Shown one piece after another: positions 16,614 through 25,479 of a stretch of DNA of 64,000 bases. This DNA comes from Pedobacter psychroterrae (GTDB lineage Bacteria > Bacteroidota > Bacteroidia > Sphingobacteriales > Sphingobacteriaceae): assembly GCF_004331695.1 (NCBI RefSeq), contig NZ_SJSL01000005.1:62001-126000 (forward strand), read 5' to 3'. The notes below the pieces were generated by a model. It made no database searches. It was given only the letters and a program-made list of their open reading frames with translations, and was not told the origin of the DNA. The number at the start of each line of letters is the position of its first letter. Position 1 is the first letter of the stretch. The position numbers and the translations under genes were made by a program.

Positions 16614-19019
16614 CTAAAACTTGTAGCTATACCCTAACCTGAAAACCTGAGTTTCAAGGTAATCTGTGCTTATTAATGTAAACCCATTCCCCCTTACTTT
16701 CTTTTTGGGGCTCAACGTATTGAACAGATCAGTCCCGTTCAAGAATAGTTCGCCCTTTCCTTTTTGAATCTGCTTTTTCAAACCCATATCTGCAGAAAAC
16801 CTTGAACCGATCTTTCCTTGCGGAATAATATCCGGCGCAAGATAAATGGCCGACACTTGCAGATTTGCTTTTCCAGGCAGCTTAAACATGGCATTCAACT
16901 TACTATTCCAGGAAGTAATGCTTTCCCGGGGCATAGTGTACCTTGTCGGCACAGGATATTTGTTGGTAATCGTGAATACGTCTATGGTGTTCTTATATAC
17001 TGCCGTACTGACATTAAAGGAGAACCAGACTGCCAGTTCCTGGTGATACGTAAGCTCTCCTCCCGTATTCCTGCTTTTACCTGCATTTTGAAAAATATTA
17101 TAGATCAGCGTATTTCCGGGAACCACTGTTGCAATTCTGCTAATGGTCGCATCCACCATTTTATGATAAACTGCCGAATACACGCTTCCTTTAGTCCAGG
17201 TCAGTTTATGCCCCAGCTCTATGCTTTTGGTAAACTGCGGTCTTAATGTAGGATTCCCCACTTTGATCACCTCGGGCTCATCGTACTTGGGAAAGATTCT
17301 GATATCCACTTCATTAGGCCGGTCTACCCGCTCATTGTAAAACATGGAGATCTTATTTTTATCGTTTAGCTTATATCCCAGTCTGAGATTAGGAAAAGGA
17401 CGGGTATAATCGTAACCATCACTGGTGTAGGTATTGTGGTTTGGATTGACATCATAATTGACCTTCACGTATTCAAACCTCAGGCCCGCCTCAAGTTCAA
17501 ATCTGCTGCTCTCAAAAACATAATTGCCATATACCGCCGGGATTGTTTCTTTATAATCTGCCCATCCTCCGGCATTCACATCCAGTGGAGAATTCAATCC
17601 CGGAAAAAACTGCATATCGGTAGGTATGGTTCTTCTTCTGAATTTTACACCCCCTTCCAGCCTTCCATGTTTCAGCGGCTTGGTATAATCTAAGTTGAAA
17701 TCAGCCACATGCTCATCAGACAGCAGCTTGAATGCATCCTCACCAGTAAAGCTGGGCATGATATTGGTAAAGAAATACTTTTCATCTTCCCGATGGAAGG
17801 TATAGTTGAAACTTGCATTCAACAAATGTCCAGGTTGTTTAAATTTATGCTGGTAAAGCGCGGCACCGGTGGCCGTATATTTTACTTCATCTTCCAGAAA
17901 TTGCCAAAGGCGGTTTCTGACACTAAAATCGTTATTGAAATACGGAATGTCACCCTTATCGATGATCTTTTCCCTGTTCAGATATACCGACACTGTGAAT
18001 GCATTCTGATCGTCAGGATTCCAGTCTACCCCTGTTTTTATTGTTGAAAATGTGGTAGTCCTGTTTCGCTTCACCTGCTGGTTAATCACTGTGCCATCAT
18101 CATAACTACGCTGGGCGAAGTCATTTCTGTTCAATGTTTGCGTATATAGCCAATCGCCCTGAAGGAAGGTATTTACTTTGTTTTTCCTGTAATTGAGTGA
18201 CACAGAAGGGTTCAGTTTAGGTGTAGCCTGGTATTGTGGCCGGATACCAGGCAGATTTTCCTTACGGATCCACAATGCACCAAGCCCGCTGCTTAGGCCA
18301 ATCTTACCATTCAGGCCTTCCTGCCTGTTTTTCTTATAAATAATATTAATGATACCTGCATTGCCATTTGCATCATATTTTGCCGAGGGATTATTGATAA
18401 TTTCGATGCGCTCTATAGCTGAAGCCGGTATATTGTCCAATCCCGTTTGACTGCCAAAACCAGTTACCGCATTTTGCTTTCCATCAATCAATACTGCCAC
18501 ATTATGATTTCCGCGCAACTGCACTTTACCATCCTGTATGGTTACACCCGGCAGGTTTTGCATGGCCTGCAATACTGACCCTCCTGTTTGTGTCGCGTTA
18601 TTTGCTAAGGTAAAAACTTTCTTATCCAGTTTAGAAGACACTCCGTCTTCAGGAGTACCGGTAATGTTTACCTCATTCAGTGCTCTTGTATCTCCAGAGA
18701 GTTCAAAAAGGCCAAGGTCCAAAAACGGACTCAGGGCACCCACAGTGAGCGGCTGCTTGATGGTCACAAATCCAACCATCGATATTTCAAGGAAGTAATT
18801 ACCACTCTTAAGGCCAGAAAGGGTAAACCTTCCCTCCTCATCCGTTACTGTCCCGGTTAGAAAAACACTGTCCTTTTGTGCCTTAAGCACTATATTGGCA
18901 TAAGGCAGGCTAACTTTTTTAGTGTCTTTTACTATGCCCGAAGCAGTTATGGCGGTACTGTTCTGCCCATTCACCAGGAAGGGTAAAAACAAAATAAGGA
19001 AGATAATAATTCTATGCAT
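16614..19019 (-). CDS. TonB-dependent receptor-like outer membrane beta-barrel protein
   Basis: The protein has 801 aa from ATG 19019, chosen because the signal peptide MHRIIIFLILFLPFLVNGQ starts there. It has a CarboxypepD-regulatory domain (about 25-105, TASGIVKDTKKVSLPYANI), a plug-like region (KVQLRGNHNVAVLIDGKQN, then ERIEIINNPSAKYDANGNAGIINI), and a barrel (OMP_b-brl type) ending in RLGYSYKF. This class is common in Bacteroidota and often sits near two-component systems; the ligand is unknown. It lacks a SusD partner. It lies downstream of the histidine kinase gene on the same strand, separated by about 230 bp. Confidence 0.88.
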   Translation of the reverse strand: MHRIIIFLILFLPFLVNGQNSTAITASGIVKDTKKVSLPYANIVLKAQKDSVFLTGTVTDEEGRFTLSGLKSGNYFLEISMVGFVTIKQPLTVGALSPFLDLGLFELSGDTRALNEVNITGTPEDGVSSKLDKKVFTLANNATQTGGSVLQAMQNLPGVTIQDGKVQLRGNHNVAVLIDGKQNAVTGFGSQTGLDNIPASAIERIEIINNPSAKYDANGNAGIINIIYKKNRQEGLNGKIGLSSGLGALWIRKENLPGIRPQYQATPKLNPSVSLNYRKNKVNTFLQGDWLYTQTLNRNDFAQRSYDDGTVINQQVKRNRTTTFSTIKTGVDWNPDDQNAFTVSVYLNREKIIDKGDIPYFNNDFSVRNRLWQFLEDEVKYTATGAALYQHKFKQPGHLLNASFNYTFHREDEKYFFTNIMPSFTGEDAFKLLSDEHVADFNLDYTKPLKHGRLEGGVKFRRRTIPTDMQFFPGLNSPLDVNAGGWADYKETIPAVYGNYVFESSRFELEAGLRFEYVKVNYDVNPNHNTYTSDGYDYTRPFPNLRLGYKLNDKNKISMFYNERVDRPNEVDIRIFPKYDEPEVIKVGNPTLRPQFTKSIELGHKLTWTKGSVYSAVYHKMVDATISRIATVVPGNTLIYNIFQNAGKSRNTGGELTYHQELAVWFSFNVSTAVYKNTIDVFTITNKYPVPTRYTMPRESITSWNSKLNAMFKLPGKANLQVSAIYLAPDIIPQGKIGSRFSADMGLKKQIQKGKGELFLNGTDLFNTLSPKKKVRGNGFTLISTDYLETQVFRLGYSYKF

Positions 19020-19032
19020 AATGTGATTTTTA

Positions 19033-19188
19033 CTAAGGTAATCCTCCGCTCTTAAAGAGATCATAAACAGTTTGGTAACTGGCTTTTGCCTGGTTAATTA
19101 CATGGGATGTCAACTGAGCAGGCTTTTGTTCATTGCTCAGTTTGTTATAGATAAAAGTTTCAATCTTTTGCTGGGGGCCTAAAATCAC
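19033..19188 (-). CDS. Possible 51-residue protein of unknown function
   Basis: A short open frame with a GTG (19188) or neighbouring TTG start, no ATG, ends 13 bp before the outer membrane protein start. The translation (QQKIETFIYNKLSNEQKP ... YDLFKSGGLP) has amphipathic, coding-like composition rather than the look of random AT-rich DNA. It could be a small gene, a leader peptide or a remnant of a longer gene. I recognise no family, and the non-ATG start lowers confidence. Confidence 0.25.
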   Translation of the reverse strand: MILGPQQKIETFIYNKLSNEQKPAQLTSHVINQAKASYQTVYDLFKSGGLP

Positions 19189-19251
19189 CAATATATTTGT
19201 TTATATGTACAATAGTATCATCCAATTATGAATTAATTCTGAATAGATTTG

Positions 19252-20547
19252 CTAACTGTTTACCGAAAGACTCCCAAAATCAACTGTGAAAGTATGCAAC
19301 TGATTCAGGTATACGTAGCTAACATTCCAGTGATAACGCACACAGATCTCCCTAACAATAGAAAGACCAAGGCCACTTCCGGGTGTCAGTTTGGATACAC
19401 TGCTGAATCGCTTGAACAACTTTTCTGAATTTAGGCCTGCCGTTCCGGGATTGGTGACAGTCAGACAATTATTGAACAGAGAAATACGGATCTCTGCCGG
19501 ATGTGCACTGTGCCTGATGGCATTCATCAGCAGATTGGTCAGCATCGTTTCCACCAGCATTTTATTGGCATCAACCACCACCTTAGCACCTACCTCAAGA
19601 TGAAGAGTGGCTTCCTCTTCAAAGTCAGACAACAACGAGTGGACTTCATCAAGCGCCTCGCCTATGTCTATCTGCTCTTTTTCAAGGAACTGCTGATTCT
19701 CTATTTTGGCCAAAAGCAGTAAGTTTTTGTTGATCCTGGAAACCCTCGACAGCCCATTTTGAATTTTCTCGATGAGTATTGCCTGCTCATTGGTAATTTC
19801 CTGGTTTTGAAAGAGCACATCCAATTTTGACTGCACAATAGCCAGGGGAGTTTGCAGCTCATGCGCTGCATTTTCAACAAACTCTTTCTGATGACGGTAA
19901 ACTGCCACATTGCTGGCCACCAGATTGCTGATGCTGGTATTCATCTCGTCAAATTCTATAATCCCGCTTGGCTCAAAGGAGATCTGATGCTGCATATTCA
20001 GATCAAAGGCCTTGATCTTTTCCAGTGTCTGATAAAAGGGACGCCATAACCTGGCTGAAATCCGCTTATTCAGTTTGATAAAACCCAACAAAAGAATGAT
20101 AAAAAACCCAATGGTAATGGCCGTTATTCCGGCAATGGTTTCATAACTCTCTTCTAAATTGCTCTCTATAGTAAGGCTATAAGGCTTGCCGTTTATTGCA
20201 AAATAGGTAACCAGCCCCTGAAATCGATCGTAACCTTTTATAGGGATATACTTGTTCTTACGATAAATATCATAGGTGCTGTCAGGTCTGATAGAAGGTA
20301 CCTGCTGTAATTTGGTATCAGGTTGGAGCTTGTTCCAGAGCGCTACACTCTCTCCCACCTGCCTGTCATCCATCCGCAAATCAATAAGGTGCTTTTTGGT
20401 AGACTCTGCCACTATTTGGTTGTGTGCTTTTACTTCATGTACCCAGATCCAGTCGACCATTAAAAAATAGACCGGGATACTGCACAAGAGTACTACAAAT
20501 GAGTAAATAATGAAAGCTTTAAGTGGTTTGTCGAGTAGTTTGATCAT
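19252..20547 (-). CDS. Sensor histidine kinase
   Basis: The protein has 431 aa from the ATG at 20547, which overlaps the response-regulator stop in the four-base ATGA arrangement; an ATG three codons upstream is also possible. It has TM1 (about 10-30), a periplasmic sensor of about 105 residues, TM2 (about 138-158), a linker, a HisKA domain with AAHELQTPLAIVQ (phospho-acceptor His about 229), and a HATPase_c domain with an N box (NLLMNAIRHS) and G box (GSGLGLSIV). It is the third gene of a PAP2 / response regulator / kinase operon. The signal is unknown; the phosphatase neighbour hints at envelope or phospholipid state. Confidence 0.93.
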   Translation of the reverse strand: MIKLLDKPLKAFIIYSFVVLLCSIPVYFLMVDWIWVHEVKAHNQIVAESTKKHLIDLRMDDRQVGESVALWNKLQPDTKLQQVPSIRPDSTYDIYRKNKYIPIKGYDRFQGLVTYFAINGKPYSLTIESNLEESYETIAGITAITIGFFIILLLGFIKLNKRISARLWRPFYQTLEKIKAFDLNMQHQISFEPSGIIEFDEMNTSISNLVASNVAVYRHQKEFVENAAHELQTPLAIVQSKLDVLFQNQEITNEQAILIEKIQNGLSRVSRINKNLLLLAKIENQQFLEKEQIDIGEALDEVHSLLSDFEEEATLHLEVGAKVVVDANKMLVETMLTNLLMNAIRHSAHPAEIRISLFNNCLTVTNPGTAGLNSEKLFKRFSSVSKLTPGSGLGLSIVREICVRYHWNVSYVYLNQLHTFTVDFGSLSVNS

Positions 20548-21218
20548 ACTTCCCATTTATAACCATTGCCATACAATGTTTTGAGGTAATTGCCGCAACC
20601 TGCCTCCAACAATTTTTTCTTTAAATTCTTAATGTGCGCATAAATAAAATCATGATTGTCCAGCATATCTGCCAGATCACCGGAGATGTGTTCAGCCAAT
20701 GCGCTTTTAGAAATCACGCGGTTGCGGTTGCCAACAAAGAACAGCAATAGATCGAGCTCCTTTTTGGTGAGCATCACAGCGATGCCATTCACTGTAACTG
20801 ACTTGGACAAGACATCAATCTTCAACTCATTTTGCGCTATTACATTGGAATTTGTAAAATTCTTGCGCCTGAGAATTGAGTAAATCCTGGCCGCTAGCTC
20901 GGGCAAATGAAATGGCTTGGCCAGGTAATCATCGGCTCCGATCTGAAGGCCGCTTACTTTATCCTCCAATGAGTTTTTTGCAGAAATAATGATCACCCCA
21001 TCTTCCTTATTTTGTGCTTTGAGCAATTTGAGTATGCTCATACCATTGCCGCCCGGAAGCATCAGGTCCAGCAAAATACAATCATACTGGTAATTGCTGA
21101 TCTTCTCCAATGCCTGCGGGTAATCGGTTGCCAGTTCGCACAGGTAATGCTGCGATGACAGGTAGGTAACCATACTTGATGCTAGTTCAACTTCGTCTTC
21201 AATGATCAGTATTTTCAT
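20544..21218 (-). CDS. OmpR-family response regulator
   Basis: The protein has 224 aa. The receiver domain (1-115) has acidic residues at 7-9 (EDE), the phospho-acceptor Asp51 in LLDLMLPGG, Ser79 and Lys101 (KPF). The winged-helix domain (about 130-222) has the OmpR/PhoB pattern, with VMLTKKELDLLLFF and a wing ending LYGNGYKWEV. It lies 3 bp downstream of the PAP2 gene and overlaps the kinase start by four bases, so the three genes should be co-transcribed and the pair should act together. Confidence 0.94.
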   Translation of the reverse strand: MKILIIEDEVELASSMVTYLSSQHYLCELATDYPQALEKISNYQYDCILLDLMLPGGNGMSILKLLKAQNKEDGVIIISAKNSLEDKVSGLQIGADDYLAKPFHLPELAARIYSILRRKNFTNSNVIAQNELKIDVLSKSVTVNGIAVMLTKKELDLLLFFVGNRNRVISKSALAEHISGDLADMLDNHDFIYAHIKNLKKKLLEAGCGNYLKTLYGNGYKWEV

Positions 21219-21221
21219 TTA

Positions 21222-21977
21222 TTATAACCGCTTTATTAAACTAAAACTCATATTTCCATTTTGAAAACTGGGATTAAACACCATATTTGCGGGCTTTCCA
21301 CGAAATAGTTTTTGTTTAATATACGGATAAACGAGATAAGTTAATTTGGTCGACAAAATTCCAAAGCCTGCTCCTGCTACAACGTCACTTACCCAATGGG
21401 CATTGTTGTACAGCCTCAGGATTCCTGTTCCCGTAGCGATGGCATAACCACCAATACCATACCAGACTGACTGGTCTTTATACTCCTGGTTTAAAAACTC
21501 TGCGCTCATAAATGCAAAAGACGTGTGCCCGGAGGGAAAGGAGTTGCTTGCACTTCCATTTGGTCTCATCCGGTGTGACAAGCTTTTGATTCCATTGACA
21601 CTTGCCTGGGCGATAACTGCCGACATTAGCAGCATTACACTGCGGTCAATGACATTGTGTTTTGCTTTTACACCCAGCAGATCCAACCCATAAACCGCTA
21701 CAGCGGGTGTATATCTGGTAATGTTATCTATCTTCAGCACAAAAGTAGGATGATCTTCACGAAGTTCATTATTCGTAGTATAATCCAGCCTTCTGATCGC
21801 ATTGTCTCCTGATAGTGACACTATTCCATAACCAATAAAGACAGCAGGTACTGCAAACGAAGATATGCTGATCTTTTTCATATTTCTGGCTGACAGACTA
21901 TCCTGAACCTGAGTAAAAGAAAACAATGGTATAGAGAGTAAAAACAAACAGGTTGTCAATAGTTTATTTGAGATCAT
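21222..21977 (-). CDS. PAP2-superfamily phosphatase
   Basis: The protein has 251 aa with an N-terminal signal or membrane segment (1-22). All three PAP2 motifs are present: KSLSHRMRP (K-x6-RP), PSGH, and R-L-Y-N-N-A-H-x3-D. The family dephosphorylates lipid phosphates such as undecaprenyl diphosphate, phosphatidic acid or lipid A phosphates at the periplasmic face. It is the first gene of the operon with the two-component pair, a pairing that suggests regulated remodelling of envelope lipids. The exact lipid cannot be told from sequence. Confidence 0.88.
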   Translation of the reverse strand: MISNKLLTTCLFLLSIPLFSFTQVQDSLSARNMKKISISSFAVPAVFIGYGIVSLSGDNAIRRLDYTTNNELREDHPTFVLKIDNITRYTPAVAVYGLDLLGVKAKHNVIDRSVMLLMSAVIAQASVNGIKSLSHRMRPNGSASNSFPSGHTSFAFMSAEFLNQEYKDQSVWYGIGGYAIATGTGILRLYNNAHWVSDVVAGAGFGILSTKLTYLVYPYIKQKLFRGKPANMVFNPSFQNGNMSFSLIKRL

Positions 21978-22039
21978 GTTGTCAGTATAAATAAATCAGA
22001 CCGCGGCAAGTTAGTCTACAATTATGAAGAAAATCTGAA

Positions 22040-23265
22040 TTGGGCAATTTGGAACTAGTCAAAAGTTGCACATCTGTGACAAAAGAAACTCATAGCTATC
22101 GATGCGTGGGTATTATCGGGCATCTATATCCTGGTATATTATTAAGCCACCGTTCTGCCTTAGAATTCAAACCTACGGCAACAGACAATCTTTTTTTAAC
22201 TTACACTTATTCACGAAAAGTAAACCTCCCCGGGATTACTTTAAATATTTCGGAGGGACCCAAACCGATTTCCGGAGATAATTTATTTACAGATGGACTG
22301 TATACTTCTCAGCAAGAACGGGCTTTATTGGAAAATTTACAGGAGTCAAGAAAACCCGGTCCAAACTCTAAGGTGCTTACAATTCCTGAGCTGGAAGAGC
22401 GATTGGAACAGATTGTGAGTATCAAAGGAGAAGAGGGACTAAATTAAATTGGGGACAAGACTAGGCAAATTGCAAATGAACTCGGTATGCACAAGGAATT
22501 TACGAGGCTAAATAAACTAATAGGCGCCATACTGAGTACCAAATCATCAGACCTGCTTAAATCGCCACTGGCAATTGCAAGGGCATTTGGACATCCATAT
22601 GATCCTCAACGGATTTCGTTATTTGAAAAGCTGTTTGTTGAACTTCAGCAAAGGACTTTTCCTTCAGTACCAGAGTTAAACACCTCGGTGAAAGCATTTC
22701 GCAATTTTGCATTTTATGAAGCTTACTTCTCAAACTATATTGAAGGTACCAAATTCAAAGTAGCAGATGCGAGACAGATCATAGAAAGGGGGAAGCCAAT
22801 GGCTTCCCGAGATGAAGATTCTCATGACGTCCTAGGCACTTATCAACTCGTGAGCAACCAGGGGGAAATGAGGACTGGGGGACGCTTTTTTCAGGCTTTG
22901 ATTTTTATCGCGCGTTGAATGATCCTTTTGCTAAAGCAGCTTTTATGATGTTTATGGTGAGTGAATTACATCCCTTTTTGGATGGAAATGGAAGACTTGC
23001 AAGAGTAATGATGAATGCTGAATTAGTGAAAGGTGAACAAAGTAAGATTATCATCCCAACTGTATTTCGGGAGGATTATATCCCCGCGCTAAGAGTTTTA
23101 TCAAGACAGCAACATCCGGATGTTTATATCCGGATGTTGCAACGTGCTCAACAGTTTACGGCAACTATCTTTGGCGAGGATATTGATTTGATGCAAAATA
23201 TGCTGGAGAGGAGTAATGCATTCAAAGAGGGGGATGAAAATATCCTAAAGATTGTAAATCAATAG
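22040..23265 (+). pseudogene. Fic-family protein gene, broken by a stop, a frameshift and a likely deletion
   Basis: Three fragments read as one Fic protein. The first (to 22447) ends in a TAA and continues in the same frame at once (IGDKTRQIANELGMHKEF...), so one nonsense change separates it from the second fragment. The second (to 22918) breaks after NQGEMRT; coding resumes in another frame with FDFYRALNDPFAKAA and contains the Fic motif HPFLDGNGRLAR. The stretch normally found between these points appears to be missing. The 5' end (GHLYPGILLSHRSALEF) resembles an AbiEi/winged-helix N-terminus and also lacks a proper start. Fic proteins AMPylate target proteins; this copy should be inactive. 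Confidence 0.82.
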
Positions 23266-23328
23266 GTTTAAAACGGACAATTAATAGTATAGGACAACAC
23301 TCGACAGTATCCGATCTGAGTGTATCCT

Positions 23329-23394
23329 TAAACCAACTTGAATCCAAGTTGAGTCCAAGTCTAGTCCAACTATTTGCATAAAAAACTTGGACTA
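23329..23394. repeat. Degenerate 11-bp tandem array with hairpin
   Basis: Four consecutive 11-bp units: TAAACCAACTT (23329), GAATCCAAGTT (23340), GAGTCCAAGTC (23351), TAGTCCAACTA (23362). An inverted copy, ACTTGGACTA (23385-23394), follows, giving an 8-bp perfect stem with the last unit (17-nt loop) or a 9-bp stem with the third unit. The hairpin ends 77 bp before the next gene. A comparable array and hairpin stands before the DUF6266 gene at 53.9 kb. Confidence 0.75.
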
Positions 23395-23471
23395 ATCATA
23401 TATTAATTATAAATTCATTCTGTATTCACTAAGAAGACTTATAAAACAGTGTTAAACCAGTAATTAAAACC

Positions 23472-24263
23472 ATGGCTAGAATAATAGGGAAATATTTGAA
23501 AGGAGTACTTGGTGATTCGGTATTAAAGACCTACGGAAATATGCAGATCATACAAGCACGGCCTGTGAAAGGCAAAAGTAGACGTGCAGAAGGAAGCGAT
23601 AAATCCTCGTCTTTGTTTGGGATAGCCAGCAATATTGCGTGTGAATTTAGAACTGGTGTCTCTAAGCTGGTCACCGCTTTTTACGATGGCACAATGATCT
23701 TTCGGCTAAACACAGAAGTAGCTCATGCTTTAAGATACGCAAATAATCCGGAAACTGGGTCATTTAATTTGGTCGCAGACAGTTTCAGCAGGCTTGAAGG
23801 ATTTGACTTTAATGCTAAATCCCCCCTGGTGAATACGCTGGTATCGTTGCCTCAGGTGGAAATTGGCGAACACTCCCTCACTGTTTCTCTCCCGGCATTG
23901 GAAATCCCTAAAAATCTTAAGTTCCCTAAAGATACGAAATTTTGCAGAATGCTGATTGGCCGTTCGCTGACAGATCTGACTAATCAGAAAAGAAAAATTG
24001 ACTTTGTATCTTTTGAAATCGAGAATAAAAAAGGAACGACAATTCCTCAAAGCTGGGAATTTGAGACACAGGCTGGCTGTGTTTGTATCCTTGTTGTATC
24101 GCTGCAGTTTATACAATCTTCACTAGCGGGAGAGGCAGTGGTGAACAGCAAAACCTTCAATCCGGCGGCAATATTAAAAGCCGTTGTATTGAAAGGTCAA
24201 GTTGATAAAACTCAAACCAAGGGTTGGTCAGGTACAATGACCAAAAAGATCTTGTTAGGGTAA
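23472..24263 (+). CDS. Uncharacterised 263-residue protein ('MAR' N-terminus)
   Basis: I do not recognise a family with certainty. The start MARIIGKYLKGVLGDSVLKTYG followed by a basic stretch (GKSRRAEGSDKSS) recalls the N-terminal organisation of the DUF6266 protein at 53.9 kb (MARLKSGLLGGISGKIGDV). No signal peptide or clear membrane span is seen; the C-terminal half is beta-rich. It is preceded by the 11-bp repeat/hairpin element and lies next to a dead Fic gene and a DUF4143 ATPase, so it is accessory DNA. The start ATG is clear and the frame is intact over 263 codons. Confidence 0.7.
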   Translation: MARIIGKYLKGVLGDSVLKTYGNMQIIQARPVKGKSRRAEGSDKSSSLFGIASNIACEFRTGVSKLVTAFYDGTMIFRLNTEVAHALRYANNPETGSFNLVADSFSRLEGFDFNAKSPLVNTLVSLPQVEIGEHSLTVSLPALEIPKNLKFPKDTKFCRMLIGRSLTDLTNQKRKIDFVSFEIENKKGTTIPQSWEFETQAGCVCILVVSLQFIQSSLAGEAVVNSKTFNPAAILKAVVLKGQVDKTQTKGWSGTMTKKILLG

Positions 24264-24282
24264 GGGTTTATGGGGGTGTTCT

Positions 24283-25404
24283 TTATAAAAACTCCCAGTA
24301 ATTATCGCTATTGATCACCGACGTAGTTTCGGGAGTATATTTTTCCGTAAAAGATTTTGCAAATTTTACTTTTACTTTTGGGTTCCATTTGATTTCGAAA
24401 GCTGACAGCTTATTATCCTGCTCCTCTATATAATCGATCTCAGTTTTATCTACCGTGCGCCAAAAAAAAGTATTCCCGTAAAAGCCAGTATAGCTAAGGT
24501 TCTTTTTTCGTTCGCTGATGATAAAATTTTCCCATAATGCACCAATATCATTACGCTGCGCAATAGGTGCAAAGTTGTTAATGATACTATTTCTAATGCC
24601 ATTATCGTAGAAATAAATCTTGCGGGAGGTACTGATTTCGTTACGTAAGTTCCGCGCTAGGGGATTTAAACGAAAAATAACAAAGGATTTCTCCAGTAAG
24701 TCGATATAATTATTCACCGTGGCCTTATCAATGCCTACAGTTCCTGCAAGTTCATTATAGGATACTTCATTCCCTACTTGCCAGGCAAGTGCCTGCAAAA
24801 GTTTTAATAGGGCATCTGGTCTGCGTATGCCCCCTGACTCTAATATATCTTTGTATAAATAGCTGCCAGCAAGGTTGTTTAACGTCTCAATTGCATTCTC
24901 AGGGTTGTTAATCACATCAGGATACATTCCCGTTATTAAGAATTCTTCAAGCCTTGGATGAATTTTAGCAAATGAAAAATGTTCCTTCAGCTCATGCCAT
25001 GATAATGGGTATAACCTGTACTCCCACTTTCTTCCGGTAAGTGGTTCGTTAATTTTACTCGAGATTTCTAAGGCAGAAGATCCGGATATAAAAAGCTGAA
25101 TACCTTTTTTACCGTCAATAATCATTTTGGCACTAAGGCCTATGTTTTCAAGCCGCTGGGCTTCATCAATTACCACTATTTTATAATTGGCGATGTAGTT
25201 GTTGATAAAAGCCTGCGTAGGGTTATTCCATGCTGCCCGGGTGGCAGGGTCATCACCGTTGATATATAGGTAGTCTTCATTTAAAGAAGCTGCTATTTTT
25301 GTGATCAGCGTGGTTTTCCCTACCTGTCGTGGCCCTAATATTACTATTGCTTTTGTAAAATCTACTTTGCCTTCTAATACTTTCTGTAAAGTCCTTTTAA
25401 TCAT
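24283..25404 (-). CDS. AAA ATPase with DUF4143 C-terminal domain
   Basis: The protein has 373 aa from ATG 25404 (MIKRTLQKVLEGKVDF). Walker A is GPRQVGKTTL (about 22-31) and Walker B with sensor region is KIVVIDEAQRL. The family's LFISGSSALEI segment is followed by PLSWHEL and a C-terminal DUF4143 domain (winged-helix-like, then a nuclease-like fold with EIDYIEE and FEIKWNPKVKVK). Such proteins are widespread, horizontally moved and of unclear role. A strongly repeated palindromic site stands directly upstream. It is convergent with the hypothetical gene on the plus strand, 19 bp apart. Confidence 0.88.
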   Translation of the reverse strand: MIKRTLQKVLEGKVDFTKAIVILGPRQVGKTTLITKIAASLNEDYLYINGDDPATRAAWNNPTQAFINNYIANYKIVVIDEAQRLENIGLSAKMIIDGKKGIQLFISGSSALEISSKINEPLTGRKWEYRLYPLSWHELKEHFSFAKIHPRLEEFLITGMYPDVINNPENAIETLNNLAGSYLYKDILESGGIRRPDALLKLLQALAWQVGNEVSYNELAGTVGIDKATVNNYIDLLEKSFVIFRLNPLARNLRNEISTSRKIYFYDNGIRNSIINNFAPIAQRNDIGALWENFIISERKKNLSYTGFYGNTFFWRTVDKTEIDYIEEQDNKLSAFEIKWNPKVKVKFAKSFTEKYTPETTSVINSDNYWEFL

Positions 25405-25415
25405 ATCAAACAATC

Positions 25416-25479
25416 TATTCCCCAAATATAGCAATATTTGGGGAATATAATCGCTAAATATGGCAATATTTGGGGAATA
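25416..25479 (-). promoter_or_regulatory. Palindromic and directly repeated operator-like site upstream of DUF4143 ATPase
   Basis: A 14-bp perfect inverted repeat, TATTCCCCAAATAT (25416-25429) / ATATTTGGGGAATA (25434-25447), has a 4-nt centre. The 24-bp half with its flank (AAATATxGCAATATTTGGGGAATA) recurs as a direct repeat at 25456-25479, period 32 bp, with one mismatch. It begins 12 bp before the start codon, so it overlaps the leader and probable promoter. Confidence 0.7.
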
